Positions 1-8,343 are shown, numbered from the stretch's first letter. The stretch is DNA of 64,000 bases from Paenibacillus xylanexedens (GCF_001908275.1 NZ_CP018620.1:3906001-3970000); one strand, 5' to 3'. The notes: generated by a model from the sequence alone, not told the origin. Numbers and translations are program-made.

Positions 1-2
1 AA

Positions 3-587
3 AAATGGTCGGCAAGTCTGTTCTATCGTGTACTTCGTGCCTCAACGGATACGGATATCCCGGTAGACACCGGAGATTTTCGCCTGATTGACCGCAAAGT
101 ATGTGATGAGATGAAACGTCTTCCGGAGAAAAATCGGTTTGTGCGCGGGTTGGTCAGTTGGGTCGGATTTCGTCAGACTGCGATTGAATATGAACGTGAT
201 GAACGTCTCGCAGGCGAAACAAAATATCCGCTGAAACGCATGCTGAAGCTAAGCCTGGATGGCATTACTTCATTTTCGCATAAACCGCTCAAGCTCGCAG
301 GTTATGTAGGTGCGATCCTGTCGGTTGGTGGATTCATCTATATGTTAACGGTTATTGTTTCGGCCATCTTTACGGATTCAACGATTAAGGGATGGCCATC
401 CATTGTAAGTATCATGCTGATGTTTAACGGATTCATCCTGATCATGCTGGGCATTCTGGGCGAGTACGTGGGCCGCATCTATGATGAGACCAAGGCGCGT
501 CCGCTATACATTGTGAGAGATGTGGTGCAGGCCGAGGGCCAGCAAGCAAAATCCCAATTGACAGTCCGAGTTGCTCATCATGACTAA
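3..587 (+). CDS. Family 2 glycosyltransferase, GtrB/DPM1-like (5' end outside window)
   Basis: The reading frame is open from base 3 and lacks its start, so about 194 C-terminal residues are visible. The motif DTGDFRLIDRKV near the visible N-terminus is typical of the GtrB/YkcC branch of GT2 enzymes, which load glucose or another sugar from a nucleotide sugar onto undecaprenyl phosphate at the cytoplasmic face. Two hydrophobic segments near the C-terminus (about 290-400 and 395-470) fit the membrane anchor of this family. The stop overlaps the start of a GtrA-like gene, the usual partner that moves the lipid-linked sugar across the membrane, and galU follows, so the three probably form a sugar-activation and transfer unit. 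Substrate and acceptor cannot be read from the sequence. Confidence 0.85.
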   Translation, partial: KWSASLFYRVLRASTDTDIPVDTGDFRLIDRKVCDEMKRLPEKNRFVRGLVSWVGFRQTAIEYERDERLAGETKYPLKRMLKLSLDGITSFSHKPLKLAGYVGAILSVGGFIYMLTVIVSAIFTDSTIKGWPSIVSIMLMFNGFILIMLGILGEYVGRIYDETKARPLYIVRDVVQAEGQQAKSQLTVRVAHHD

Positions 588-972
588 GCGTCTGGTGACA
601 CTCTTCAAGTTCGGTATTGTGGGTGTTGCGAATACGGCAGTGGATGCAGTGGTGTTTGCGTTGCTCGCAGTGGTCGGTGTGCCGGTTCTGATGGCTCAAG
701 TGATCTCGTACAGCTGCGGCGTTGCGAACAGTTATTGGTTGAACGGCAGGTGGACTTTTCGAGATACGGCACGAGGAGGTGGCGATAGAACAAAACTTAT
801 TCGTTTTCTAATCACCAATCTCATCGTTCTCGCGTTATCCGCCCTCATTCTGATGACATTACACGATGTGCTGGGTTGGAGTCTCGTGATGAGTAAGATC
901 CTGGTGACCTTGATGGGGACGGTTCTGAACTATATGGCCAGCAGATATTGGGTGTTTCGTATCGCTACTTAG
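580..972 (+). CDS. GtrA-like membrane protein (flippase family)
   Basis: A 130-residue protein made almost entirely of four hydrophobic helices, with the N-terminal pattern LVTLFKFGIVGVANTAVD and a conserved NYMASRYWVF end, as in the GtrA family. GtrA proteins work with GtrB-type transferases and are thought to flip undecaprenyl-phosphate-linked sugar. The ATG at 580 overlaps the end of the upstream glycosyltransferase (TAA 585-587), suggesting translational coupling. A TTG at 571 in the same frame is a possible alternative start. Ribosome binding sequence is weak, as expected for coupled translation. Confidence 0.85.
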   Translation: MTKRLVTLFKFGIVGVANTAVDAVVFALLAVVGVPVLMAQVISYSCGVANSYWLNGRWTFRDTARGGGDRTKLIRFLITNLIVLALSALILMTLHDVLGWSLVMSKILVTLMGTVLNYMASRYWVFRIAT

Positions 973-1029
973 CTGCCCACAGCGTGCAATATTGGTTATA
1001 GGAAGCAAATGAAAGGAGTGTATGATGAA

Positions 1030-1902
1030 ATGCGAATAAAAAAAGCAGTTATTCCGGCAGCGGGTCTCGGAACCCGTTTTCTGCCAGCGACTAAAGCACA
1101 GCCTAAAGAGATGTTACCGATTGTAGACAAACCAGCTATCCAATACATTGTTGAAGAAGCAGTACAATCAGGCATTGAGAATATCCTCATTGTGACCGGA
1201 CGCAACAAAAAATCCATAGAGGACCATTTTGATAAATCGGTTGAACTTGAACACTCTTTGTATGCCAAGGGCAAACAGTCTTTACTGGAAGAGGTGCAGG
1301 CGATCAGCGAGATGGCAAATATTCATTTTATTCGTCAAAAAGAACCGCTGGGACTGGGGCATGCCATTGGGTGTGCACGGCAATTTGTAGGCGATGACGC
1401 CTTCGCTGTACTGCTCGGAGATGATATTATGGTGTCTGAACCGCCTGCACTTGCACAAATGGTCCATCTTTATGAAAAGACAGGCAACCAGATCATCGGT
1501 GTCCGTCAAGTAGACGCGGCAAATGTGAGCAAATATGGCATCATTGATTCGAATGGTGCAGAGGACCGGGTTCACCGAGTCACCAATCTGGTCGAAAAAC
1601 CATCCCTTGCAGAAGCACCATCCCGGACAGCCGTAATGGGACGATACATTCTGAAACCTTCCATCTTTCCTATTCTGGATCAGATCGAGAGAGGGGCTGG
1701 AGGGGAATATCAGTTAACGGATGCCTTGAAAGAAGTGAGTCAGGTGGAGGAACTGTTGGCCCTTGAACTGCAGGGGCGCCGCTACGATATTGGTGATCAA
1801 TTCGGATATATTCAGGCGATCTTGGAGATCGGACTAATGCGCAAGGAATTACAGCCCATGCTGACCCCTTATCTTCAGAAGCTTGCAACCCAGTGGGCCT
1901 AG
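1030..1902 (+). CDS. galU: UTP-glucose-1-phosphate uridylyltransferase
   Basis: The 290-residue product makes UDP-glucose from UTP and glucose-1-phosphate. The nucleotide-binding signature AAGLGTRFLPATKAQPKEM and the following LPIVDKPAIQYIVEEA are those of GalU/GtaB, and length matches the family. I choose ATG 1030 (MRIKKAVIPAAG) because it has AAAGGAG at 1012-1018; ATG 1009 is in frame but its ribosome site is only 3 nt away. It lies 57 bp after gtrA and likely supplies the sugar donor for the upstream lipid-glycosylation genes. Paenibacillus-type genomes often carry more than one galU, so this need not be the housekeeping copy. Confidence 0.93.
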   Translation: MRIKKAVIPAAGLGTRFLPATKAQPKEMLPIVDKPAIQYIVEEAVQSGIENILIVTGRNKKSIEDHFDKSVELEHSLYAKGKQSLLEEVQAISEMANIHFIRQKEPLGLGHAIGCARQFVGDDAFAVLLGDDIMVSEPPALAQMVHLYEKTGNQIIGVRQVDAANVSKYGIIDSNGAEDRVHRVTNLVEKPSLAEAPSRTAVMGRYILKPSIFPILDQIERGAGGEYQLTDALKEVSQVEELLALELQGRRYDIGDQFGYIQAILEIGLMRKELQPMLTPYLQKLATQWA

Positions 1903-2049
1903 GGATTGATATGTAGCAGAGGTTTAGATCTGCTGTAGGACGGGGTCTCCACGTACCATGGTTCTGTCTAGACTCCAGCATTGTACATTGCTTCCTGTAA
2001 CGCTACAATGAGCAAGAAGTTTAAGTTGCTCTTTGAGGGGTGAGGAATC

Positions 2050-2895
2050 ATGAATGAATCTATCATCAGAGACCTTATTAAGTATATGGACGTAGAGGAC
2101 AACGCCGCCATTCAGTATATTCAGACTGAGCATCGGATGAAACTGGGCCTCTTTTGGGGGATACAGGAAGGCAGCCGCGTTCTGGAAATCGGGTGTGGTC
2201 AGGGAGATACAACGGCCGTACTTGCACATCTGGTGGGGGAGCACGGGTACGTTCATGGTGTAGATATTGCACCAGAGGATTATGGTGCACCGCTGACCGT
2301 AGGCGAAGCGGCAGCCAAGCTGCGGAGATCTCCGCTGGGTGATCGAATTCGAATGGATTATGATTACGACATTTTAAGTGATCAAGCCCAATTCTCCGAG
2401 AATGAGTTTGATGTGATTGTGCTATCCCATTGTTCTTGGTACCTGAAATCGTTTGACGAACTCGCCCAGATTCTTAGCAAGGTTAGGACGTGGGGACATC
2501 AGTTATGTTTCGCAGAATGGGATGCGCGAGTTACAGATGTGAGCCAGCTCTCACATTGGTTATCCGTTCTGATTCAGTCTCAGGTTGAATGTTACAAGGA
2601 GAACAGCTTCTCCAATGTGCGCACGCTTTTTACACCGGAGGATATCCAAGAGCTTGTGTCTGCGGCAGGCTGGACGATTAAGGAAGAGGCTTCGATCCAT
2701 TCTCCTGAGTTGCAGGACGGTCGCTGGGAAACCGAAATGACACTGGCAGAAGCGCCTGTGGAACTGCAAATGCTTCCGATCCCGGACAAAGTGAAAACAC
2801 TTCTTCTTTCCGAACTGAAATTACTTAAGACACATCATGTCTCGGGGCCTGGGAGTCCACTGGGAACGTATGCGATGGTTGCCAAAAAACAGTAA
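2050..2895 (+). CDS. Class I SAM-dependent methyltransferase
   Basis: A 281-residue cytosolic protein with the SAM-binding motif I VLEIGCGQGDTT at about residues 40-51 and an acidic strand-2 end (HGVDIAP), followed by a motif-IV-like stretch (FDVIVLSHCSWYL). This is the Rossmann-type methyltransferase fold. The start has a strong site, GAGGGGTGAGG, about 7 nt upstream. It is separated from galU by 147 bp and from asd by the T-box leader, so it is probably a single gene. The substrate cannot be inferred; the rest of the protein shows no motif I recognise. Confidence 0.8.
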   Translation: MNESIIRDLIKYMDVEDNAAIQYIQTEHRMKLGLFWGIQEGSRVLEIGCGQGDTTAVLAHLVGEHGYVHGVDIAPEDYGAPLTVGEAAAKLRRSPLGDRIRMDYDYDILSDQAQFSENEFDVIVLSHCSWYLKSFDELAQILSKVRTWGHQLCFAEWDARVTDVSQLSHWLSVLIQSQVECYKENSFSNVRTLFTPEDIQELVSAAGWTIKEEASIHSPELQDGRWETEMTLAEAPVELQMLPIPDKVKTLLLSELKLLKTHHVSGPGSPLGTYAMVAKKQ

Positions 2896-3045
2896 GGAAA
2901 TAGCTATTGCAGTATATTATAATAAAAACGTCTATGACGTACTTTTCACAGAAGACAGACCGCATTTAGCTGGAATTTTTCTTGCGATAATTGAATGGTT
3001 CAGCTCCGCTGGAAACATATAAATTCCATGATCTAAAAAAATGTG

Positions 3046-3078
3046 TTTACTTCATCACAGTAATTTTGATATTATAAT
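3046..3078 (+). promoter_or_regulatory. Candidate promoter of the T-box leader
   Basis: A perfect TATAAT hexamer lies at 3073-3078, about 10 bases before the point where the T-box leader begins. No good -35 box at standard spacing is visible; TTTACT at 3046-3051 is too far and TTCATC at 3051-3056 is weak. Confidence 0.5.
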
Positions 3079-3084
3079 CGCAAT

Positions 3085-3390
3085 ATCAAATGCGACGAAG
3101 AGACGAGTAGATAAAAATCATTCTTTCAAAGAGAGCTCCGGCAGCTGAAAAGGAGTAAAGAACTTTTTATTGAATAAAGACTCAGAGCAGCACATCGGAA
3201 CTTAGCGTTAAGGGATGGTGTGACAGGAGCTCCTGTTACAGAGCTAGAGTATGAACGGTCTACAGCTAGCAACATGGTTGTAAACCTTTACTTGAAGAGG
3301 CGGATATGGTGACATATTGGCGAATCTGGGTGGTACCACGAGAGTTCAATCTCGTCCCTGAGACTATTGTCTTGGGGATGGGATTTTTTG
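3085..3390 (+). promoter_or_regulatory. T-box riboswitch leader, apparent lysine specifier, controlling asd
   Basis: The core T-box GGGTGGTACCACG is at 3328-3340. The antiterminator is GGG, the 7-nt bulge TGGTACC, and ACGAGA pairing with TCTCGT, then CCC (3328-3358). The competing terminator has a 15-bp stem (3350-3364 with 3369-3383), loop TATT and T6 at 3384-3389. Stem I is visible: GAGT (3105-3108) pairs with ACTC (3180-3183), with a TAAAAA/TTTTTA pair above it and an AGAGA motif at 3130-3134. Aligning GAATAAAGACTC to the glyQS specifier loop from memory places AAA (Lys) at 3176-3178. The UGGU bulge predicts an A discriminator base, compatible with tRNA-Lys. Uncharged tRNA would promote readthrough into asd. 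Confidence 0.93.
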
Positions 3391-3532
3391 GTTTTTCCAG
3401 GGCTGTGACTACACGCTTTGGAATTGCCTGAATAGTGTTAATTAGGAAGTCAAATTTCATAATACGTTTTTAGTGAGTTATGAAATTGATCAAAGAGAAG
3501 AATCACTTAAACCGAAAGGAAATGATGATTGA

Positions 3533-4618
3533 ATGTCAGCAAAATTGAAAGTTGGTATCGTCGGAGGAACGGGAATGGTGGGTCAGCGTTTTGTGGACCT
3601 GCTCGATCAACATCCATGGTTTGAAGTAACAGCTATTTCTGCAAGCGCCAATTCTGCAGGTAAAACATATGAAGAATCCGTACAAGGCAGATGGAAACTC
3701 GCAGTTCCTATTCCGGAAGCTGTGAAGAAAATCGTTGTTCAGGATGCTTCCCAGGTCGAAGCTTTTGCCAGCCAGGTTGATTTTATTTTCTGCGCGGTTG
3801 ATATGAAAAAGAATGAGATTCAAGCGCTCGAAGAAGCTTATGCCAAAACAGGAACACCTGTAGTGTCCAACAACTCCGCTCACCGCTGGACAGCAGATGT
3901 ACCCATGGTAATCCCTGAGATTAACCCGGGACATCTGGATGTGATTGAAGCTCAACGCAAACGTCTGGGCACAAAAACCGGATTCATTGCTGTAAAACCA
4001 AACTGCTCGATTCAGAGCTATGTGCCTGCACTGCACGCCTTGCGTGAATTCAACCCGACTCAGGTCGTCGCTTCCACATATCAAGCAATCTCGGGAGCTG
4101 GTAAAAACTTTACGGACTGGCCAGATATGCTCGATAATGTCATTCCATACATCGGTGGCGAAGAAGAGAAGAGTGAGCAGGAACCACTGCGGATCTGGGG
4201 TAGTATCGAGAACAATCAGATCGTCAAAGCATCGGCTCCATTAATTACAACCCAATGTATTCGTGTACCGGTAACGGATGGACATCTTGCGACCGTGTTT
4301 GTAAACTTCGAGAAAAAACCAAGCAAAGACGAAATTCTGGAGCGTTGGTTGCAGTTCAAAGGTCGTCCGCAGGAACTGGCTCTGCCAAGTGCACCAAAAC
4401 AATTCATTACGTATTTCGAAGAAGAGAACAGACCACAGACAAAACTGGATCGTGACATAGAACGCGGAATGGGTGTCTCCACAGGCCGACTGCGCGAAGA
4501 TTCACTCTATGATTACAAATTCGTTGGATTGTCCCACAACACGCTCCGCGGAGCAGCAGGCGGTGCAGTTCTGATCGCAGAATTGCTTAAAGCTGAAGGA
4601 TATATTCAGCCGAAATAA
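3533..4618 (+). CDS. asd: Aspartate-semialdehyde dehydrogenase, archaeal/fungal-type
   Basis: The 361-residue enzyme reduces aspartyl phosphate to aspartate semialdehyde with NADPH, the branch point to lysine/diaminopimelate, threonine and methionine. It has the N-terminal GIVGGTGMVGQRF nucleotide loop and the active-site cysteine in KPNCSIQ (Cys158). The architecture and length are those of the archaeal/eukaryal branch rather than the usual Bacillus-type Asd of about 345 residues. GAAAGGA lies about 12 nt before ATG 3533. It is a single gene behind the T-box and ends at two terminators. Because of the apparent Lys specifier it may be a second, lysine-starvation-induced Asd; whether another asd exists elsewhere is unknown. 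Confidence 0.93.
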   Translation: MSAKLKVGIVGGTGMVGQRFVDLLDQHPWFEVTAISASANSAGKTYEESVQGRWKLAVPIPEAVKKIVVQDASQVEAFASQVDFIFCAVDMKKNEIQALEEAYAKTGTPVVSNNSAHRWTADVPMVIPEINPGHLDVIEAQRKRLGTKTGFIAVKPNCSIQSYVPALHALREFNPTQVVASTYQAISGAGKNFTDWPDMLDNVIPYIGGEEEKSEQEPLRIWGSIENNQIVKASAPLITTQCIRVPVTDGHLATVFVNFEKKPSKDEILERWLQFKGRPQELALPSAPKQFITYFEEENRPQTKLDRDIERGMGVSTGRLREDSLYDYKFVGLSHNTLRGAAGGAVLIAELLKAEGYIQPK

Positions 4619-4665
4619 GCATAAAGGCATCATGAGCAGCAGATTTCTGAACAGGATATTTCATG

Positions 4666-4694
4666 AAAAACCATCACTTGTTGATGGTTTTTTT
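4666..4694 (+). terminator. Rho-independent terminator of asd
   Basis: AAAAACCATCA at 4666-4676 pairs with TGATGGTTTTT at 4682-4692 around a 5-nt loop and runs into T7, 48 bp after the asd stop. Confidence 0.9.
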
Positions 4695-4716
4695 GTTCCA
4701 GCAGAGGGTTGTAGTG

Positions 4717-4747
4717 AAAAACGCCGACAATGTTGTCGGCGTTTTTT
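4717..4747. terminator. Bidirectional terminator between asd and the merR-type gene
   Basis: AAAAACGCCGACAA and TTGTCGGCGTTTTT form a perfect stem with a 2-nt centre. A-run and T-run flank it symmetrically, so it can act in both directions: as backup for asd and as terminator of the convergent MerR gene. The same stem sequence recurs at 6439-6465. Confidence 0.88.
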
Positions 4748-4822
4748 ACTCAGGCTGATTTATACATAATGTAAGAAATAGCCTATATGTTTAGAACATA
4801 CGTGAGCTATATCATGTGAAGT

Positions 4823-5341
4823 TTAAGATACTATGCTAGTTTGCTGCTTCATAGCAGCTGCTGGGCACTGAGCCGAAACCTCGGCTTCAGGAAGACTGCG
4901 ACTTTTTAAACGGGATGCAGGACAACTCCCTTCTTCGTCACGCTTGGTTTCCCAATTGATCGGGTTGGTCATATCCGGGATGCGCTGCTCCAAAATGGCC
5001 TGATATTGACGTGCTTTCTCTTCCAAATGGGCTACGCGGCTCTTGGCCTCCTCAAGCTGAATCAGCGCCGCTTCCTTATACTCCATCATAAGTGCGAATC
5101 GCTGCGAAACGGTTGAATCACCTTCGAGGCAGAGATCGACGTATGTTTTAATATTTTCAATCGGTAAACCTGTCTGCTTGAGGCATTTGACGCCATGTAG
5201 CCAATTGATGGATTCTTCATCAAACACCCGAATATTATTTTTATTGCGTTGAATGCTCGGAACCAAGCCTTTATCCGTGTAAAAGCGAACAGCGTGCTCT
5301 GTGAGTCCCGTAAGCTGGGCAGCATCCTGGACAGTATACAT
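4823..5341 (-). CDS. MerR-family transcriptional regulator (AdhR-like)
   Basis: A 172-residue protein with an N-terminal MerR winged helix-turn-helix (MYTVQDAAQLTGLTEHAVRFY, then a wing with RVFDEESINWL) and a long dimerisation helix at about residues 75-120. This group activates promoters with over-long spacers in response to reactive aldehydes or thiol stress. The C-terminus carries two cysteines (about 137 and 157) that could sense electrophiles, which is inference. The ribosome site GGAGGAG is at 5347-5353. It is divergent from an aldo/keto reductase whose promoter has the expected MerR geometry, so it is very likely the activator of that gene. Confidence 0.87.
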   Translation of the reverse strand: MYTVQDAAQLTGLTEHAVRFYTDKGLVPSIQRNKNNIRVFDEESINWLHGVKCLKQTGLPIENIKTYVDLCLEGDSTVSQRFALMMEYKEAALIQLEEAKSRVAHLEEKARQYQAILEQRIPDMTNPINWETKRDEEGSCPASRLKSRSLPEAEVSAQCPAAAMKQQTSIVS

Positions 5342-5376
5342 ATGTACTCCTCCTTCAAAAAAATATTGGAGACCGC

Positions 5377-5407
5377 TTGACTTCGTGTAAGACGAAGGAG
5401 CTAGGGT
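5377..5407 (+). promoter_or_regulatory. MerR-type promoter with 19-bp spacer and internal dyad
   Basis: TTGACT at 5377-5382 and TAGGGT at 5402-5407 are separated by exactly 19 bp, the hallmark of MerR-activated promoters. The dyad CTTCGT-N5-ACGAAG (5381-5397) starts in the -35 box and fills most of the spacer, where a MerR dimer would bind and twist the DNA. Confidence 0.85.
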
Positions 5408-5512
5408 TATTGTAACGCAAGTCGGCCGGAAGTGGAATCCTCGCTTCGTTGCTGAATTTCAGGAATACGTGACCACTTGCGATTCACAATTGAACCATAG
5501 GAGGAATTGAAT

Positions 5513-6364
5513 ATGCAAACTGTAACCTTGAACAATGGAGTGAAAATGCCGATTATTGGCTTTGGTGTCTATCAGGTTCCCGATGCTGATGAATGTGAGA
5601 ACACGGTATATGAGGCGCTGAAGGCCGGTTACCGCCTAATTGATACCGCTGCCGGTTACCTAAACGAAGAAGCGGTTGGACGTGCAATTAAACGCAGTGG
5701 CATAGCGCGGGAAGAACTTTTCATCACGACAAAGCTTTGGATTCAGGATGCAGGATACGAAAGTGCCAAGCGGGCGTTTGCCAAATCGTTAAGTAAGCTG
5801 CAGCTCGATTATCTGGATATGTACCTTATTCACATGCCGTTTGGTGATTACTACGGCGCATGGCGTGCGATGGAAGAACTATACCGTGAGGGCAAGATCA
5901 GGGCTATCGGTGTCAGTAACTTCCTACCTGACCGCCTGATGGACCTCATCGTCCACAACGAAGTTGTGCCTGTCATCAATCAGATCGAAACGCATCCGTT
6001 TCAACAGCAGGTCGACAGCGCTGTTTTCATGAAAGAACAGGGGATACAGCACCAGTCATGGTCCCCGTTCGCCGAAGGTCGCAACAATTTGTTCAGCAAC
6101 GAAGTCTTGGTTTCCATTGCCGAGAAACATAACAAATCCGTCGCCCAGGTTGTACTGCGCTGGCTTGTGCAGCGGGATGTTGTTGTTATTCCAAAATCAG
6201 TACGCAAAGAGCGGCTTATCGAGAACTTCGATATTTTCGACTTTGTACTAAGCCCGGAAGAGATTGCAACCATTTCCACACTGGATACCAAGGAGAGTCT
6301 ATTCATGAAGATTGACGACCCTGAAGTTGCCAAGATGCTGGGCAATATGAAAGTGGATTTGTAA
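5513..6364 (+). CDS. Aldo/keto reductase
   Basis: A 283-residue NADPH-dependent oxidoreductase of the AKR superfamily. Visible are the N-terminal hairpin [15 protein letters not shown], the active-site tetrad regions [11 protein letters not shown] (Asp and Tyr), TTKLW (Lys) and LIHMPFG (His), plus the cofactor-binding [11 protein letters not shown] near the C-terminus. It reduces aldehydes or ketones to alcohols in the cytosol. The start is ATG 5513, 7 nt after AGGAGGA; a TTG six bases earlier is also in frame. Its neighbour and promoter imply induction by the divergent MerR protein, probably as a carbonyl detoxification enzyme. Confidence 0.92.
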   Translation: MQTVTLNNGVKMPIIGFGVYQVPDADECENTVYEALKAGYRLIDTAAGYLNEEAVGRAIKRSGIAREELFITTKLWIQDAGYESAKRAFAKSLSKLQLDYLDMYLIHMPFGDYYGAWRAMEELYREGKIRAIGVSNFLPDRLMDLIVHNEVVPVINQIETHPFQQQVDSAVFMKEQGIQHQSWSPFAEGRNNLFSNEVLVSIAEKHNKSVAQVVLRWLVQRDVVVIPKSVRKERLIENFDIFDFVLSPEEIATISTLDTKESLFMKIDDPEVAKMLGNMKVDL

Positions 6365-6438
6365 GCCAGGAACCGATTACTAGGTTTATTAAACGTAGCA
6401 GTATCATAGCAATAATAGTAACAATAGCAACTCAATGC

Positions 6439-6466
6439 AAAACGCCGACAATTTTGTCGGCGTTTC
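6439..6466. terminator. Terminator between aldo/keto reductase and convergent transporter
   Basis: AAAACGCCGACAA pairs with TTGTCGGCGTTT around TT and is flanked by A and T runs, so it can serve both convergent genes. It has the same stem as the terminator at 4717-4747 on the other side of the MerR/reductase pair. Confidence 0.87.
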
Positions 6467-6485
6467 TTAACATTCCAATATTTTG

Positions 6486-7460
6486 TTAGGCAGCGGATGT
6501 CTTATCCGACTTTTGCAGAAGCTGAGAGCGACGACCGAGCAGATAACCTGTCAGGGAAGCGAGCATCTGTTGGAATACCATGCCAAGCACAACCGGGACA
6601 GCAACAGGTGGCGGAAAATAAGAAACAGCCAGTACTGCGCCAGCGCTGATATTACGCATACCTCCATTGAACACCAGAGCGACCTGATCAGCCTCGTTCC
6701 AGCCTAGCAATCGGGCGATGAAGTAACTTAGTGCATAACCGAATGATGCCAGGAAAATGATGATGACCGCAAGACCAGCCAACTTCCAGTTGAAATCGGC
6801 CAAGTAGGGTGCAACGACAGATCCGTTAATTGCAACGACTGATGCCATGAACAATTTGGACAACGGATTCAACCTTGGTCCCCAGACCGGGACAATGGCG
6901 CCTTTGGTCCACTCATTCAGCAGCATACCGAGCAGGGATGGTACCACAATCATCCAGAACAGACTGCTCATCATGGCTGCTGTGTCCAGTGTGACACTGG
7001 TTCCGATTAACAGGGATAACACCCCGGGCACTACAAAAGGAGCAAGCATGGTATCAATCAGGATGATGGATAGCGTAAGTGCGATATTGCCCCGATATAT
7101 ACTGACCCAAATGAAGCTGCTTATTCCTGTCGGAATCACGGCTGCCAGAACCAGGCCCGTTATGGTATACGCATCTGTAGGGAAAACCAGATGACCCATA
7201 CCGAGAGCAATTAGAGGCATCGCCAAATGCAAAATAAACAGACATACAAACAGGGGGAACGGCTTTTTCAGCACATTCACAAAATCCCGTATCCCAAGAC
7301 TGATACTTCCAGCGAACGTCATGAACGCAAAAAGCCAAGGGGATAAAAAGGTATAAGAAGAAAGAAAACTCCCGCATAACACGCCAATAATAATGCTGAT
7401 TGGGGTAATCAGTGGCATGATGCGGTTCAAGCGTTGGTTCAAGGCTTGAAGCATAATCAT
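6486..7460 (-). CDS. Bile acid:sodium symporter (BASS) family transporter
   Basis: A 324-residue integral membrane protein with about nine or ten hydrophobic segments along its length. The segments GSISLGIRDFVNVL, LVLAAVIPTGISSFIWV and LVFNGGMRNISAGAVLAV match the BASS/YocS fold, in which two crossing helices hold the sodium site. Substrates in bacteria include organic acids and pantoate-like compounds; none can be assigned here. A ribosome site AAAGGGATG precedes the ATG at 7460. It stands alone, convergent with the reductase and divergent from the lipoprotein gene. Confidence 0.85.
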   Translation of the reverse strand: MIMLQALNQRLNRIMPLITPISIIIGVLCGSFLSSYTFLSPWLFAFMTFAGSISLGIRDFVNVLKKPFPLFVCLFILHLAMPLIALGMGHLVFPTDAYTITGLVLAAVIPTGISSFIWVSIYRGNIALTLSIILIDTMLAPFVVPGVLSLLIGTSVTLDTAAMMSSLFWMIVVPSLLGMLLNEWTKGAIVPVWGPRLNPLSKLFMASVVAINGSVVAPYLADFNWKLAGLAVIIIFLASFGYALSYFIARLLGWNEADQVALVFNGGMRNISAGAVLAVSYFPPPVAVPVVLGMVFQQMLASLTGYLLGRRSQLLQKSDKTSAA

Positions 7461-7595
7461 GACATCCCTTTACCGTGTGATTTTACTATTATACATCTTA
7501 ATAACGTTGGCTGCAGACCCATTTGCAATGAAGCAGTCTGAACAGGTATCATGGACTTGGAACAAGGATTCCGATTAGGAGAAAGGGAGATGATC

Positions 7596-8066
7596 ATGTT
7601 TATAAGAAAAAGAAAGCACACATTATTGATGACAGGCCTTATTGCATCAAGTATTCTTTTGATTTCGGCCTGTTCTGTCGTGGAACAAGCTAATCAAAGT
7701 TTAAATTATGTAAGTGGGGCTACTGATTATATAGAACAGGTATCAAACGCCGGGGCTGATCTGCAAGAGCTTGCATCGGGTGCGGTGAATAATCCGGAGA
7801 TTACAACGCAGATTCAGGAGAAAATCGATCTGATCCAAGCAGAGGCAAGCGAATTTTCTCAGTTGACTGCTCCTGCAATAGGAGAGAGCATTCATGAAAA
7901 TCTGGTCAGTTATAATACGCAATTAACAGAAGTCGTGGACAATTTCGAGAATACAATTGCAGAGCAAGGTTTTACGGCAGAAAATTGGGAGAAGACAGGC
8001 ATTCCTGAACTGATCACCAATATCAATAATTTGAAAGATCCGCTTAGCGGACTTCAGGGTGAATAA
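7596..8066 (+). CDS. Small lipoprotein, DUF6376-like
   Basis: A 156-residue exported lipoprotein. The basic N-terminus MFIRKRKH is followed by a hydrophobic stretch and the lipobox LISAC, giving a lipidated cysteine near residue 25. The mature part is acidic and mostly helical, without cysteines or recognisable catalytic motifs. I choose ATG 7596 because AGGGAG at 7584-7589 is 6 nt upstream; ATG 7590 abuts that site. It resembles the DUF6376 lipoproteins of Bacillus relatives, whose function is not known. No functional partner is apparent nearby. Confidence 0.75.
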   Translation: MFIRKRKHTLLMTGLIASSILLISACSVVEQANQSLNYVSGATDYIEQVSNAGADLQELASGAVNNPEITTQIQEKIDLIQAEASEFSQLTAPAIGESIHENLVSYNTQLTEVVDNFENTIAEQGFTAENWEKTGIPELITNINNLKDPLSGLQGE

Positions 8067-8124
8067 GTTAAATTGATCTTACCGCATTAAGACAATCCAG
8101 TTTGGAATCGAATACTTGAGAAGG

Positions 8125-8168
8125 GCGAGATATCGGAATGATTGAATTCCCGTTATGCTCGCTTTTTT
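8125..8168 (+). terminator. Terminator after the lipoprotein gene
   Basis: GCGAG (8125-8129) pairs with CTCGC (8158-8162), with an inner CGGAA/TTCCCG pair, followed by TTTTTT. The stem is interrupted but the position and T-run support termination. Confidence 0.6.
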
Positions 8169-8277
8169 ATTTTCCGAAACCGGATGCATATTTAATATCA
8201 CAGGAGCTAGACTATATCGTGTAAATAGGAGATGTATATGACATTTATCTCATATTTATGTGAAGATGATCTATGGT

Positions 8278-8306
8278 TTGACAAGGTTGGGACAGAGGCG
8301 TATTAT
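8278..8306 (+). promoter_or_regulatory. Sigma-A promoter of the SDR gene
   Basis: TTGACA at 8278-8283 and TATTAT at 8301-8306 are 17 bp apart, a near-consensus vegetative promoter. The following 85 bases before the SDR start contain an inverted repeat that may be an operator. Confidence 0.7.
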
Positions 8307-8326
8307 AAGTATATAAGTTAATAAAA

Positions 8327-8343
8327 TATAGTTACTTACTATA
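8327..8343. promoter_or_regulatory. Possible operator: TATAGT-N5-ACTATA
   Basis: A perfect 6-bp inverted repeat with a 5-bp centre lies about 14 bp downstream of the predicted transcription start and 47 bp before the SDR gene. The TTACTTACTATA composition recalls sites bound by HxlR-type redox regulators, but no such regulator is encoded nearby. Assignment is tentative. Confidence 0.35.

Noticed and set aside
3536..4084. 182-codon minus-strand ORF opposite asd
   Set aside because: Shadow of asd with no ribosome site or domain.
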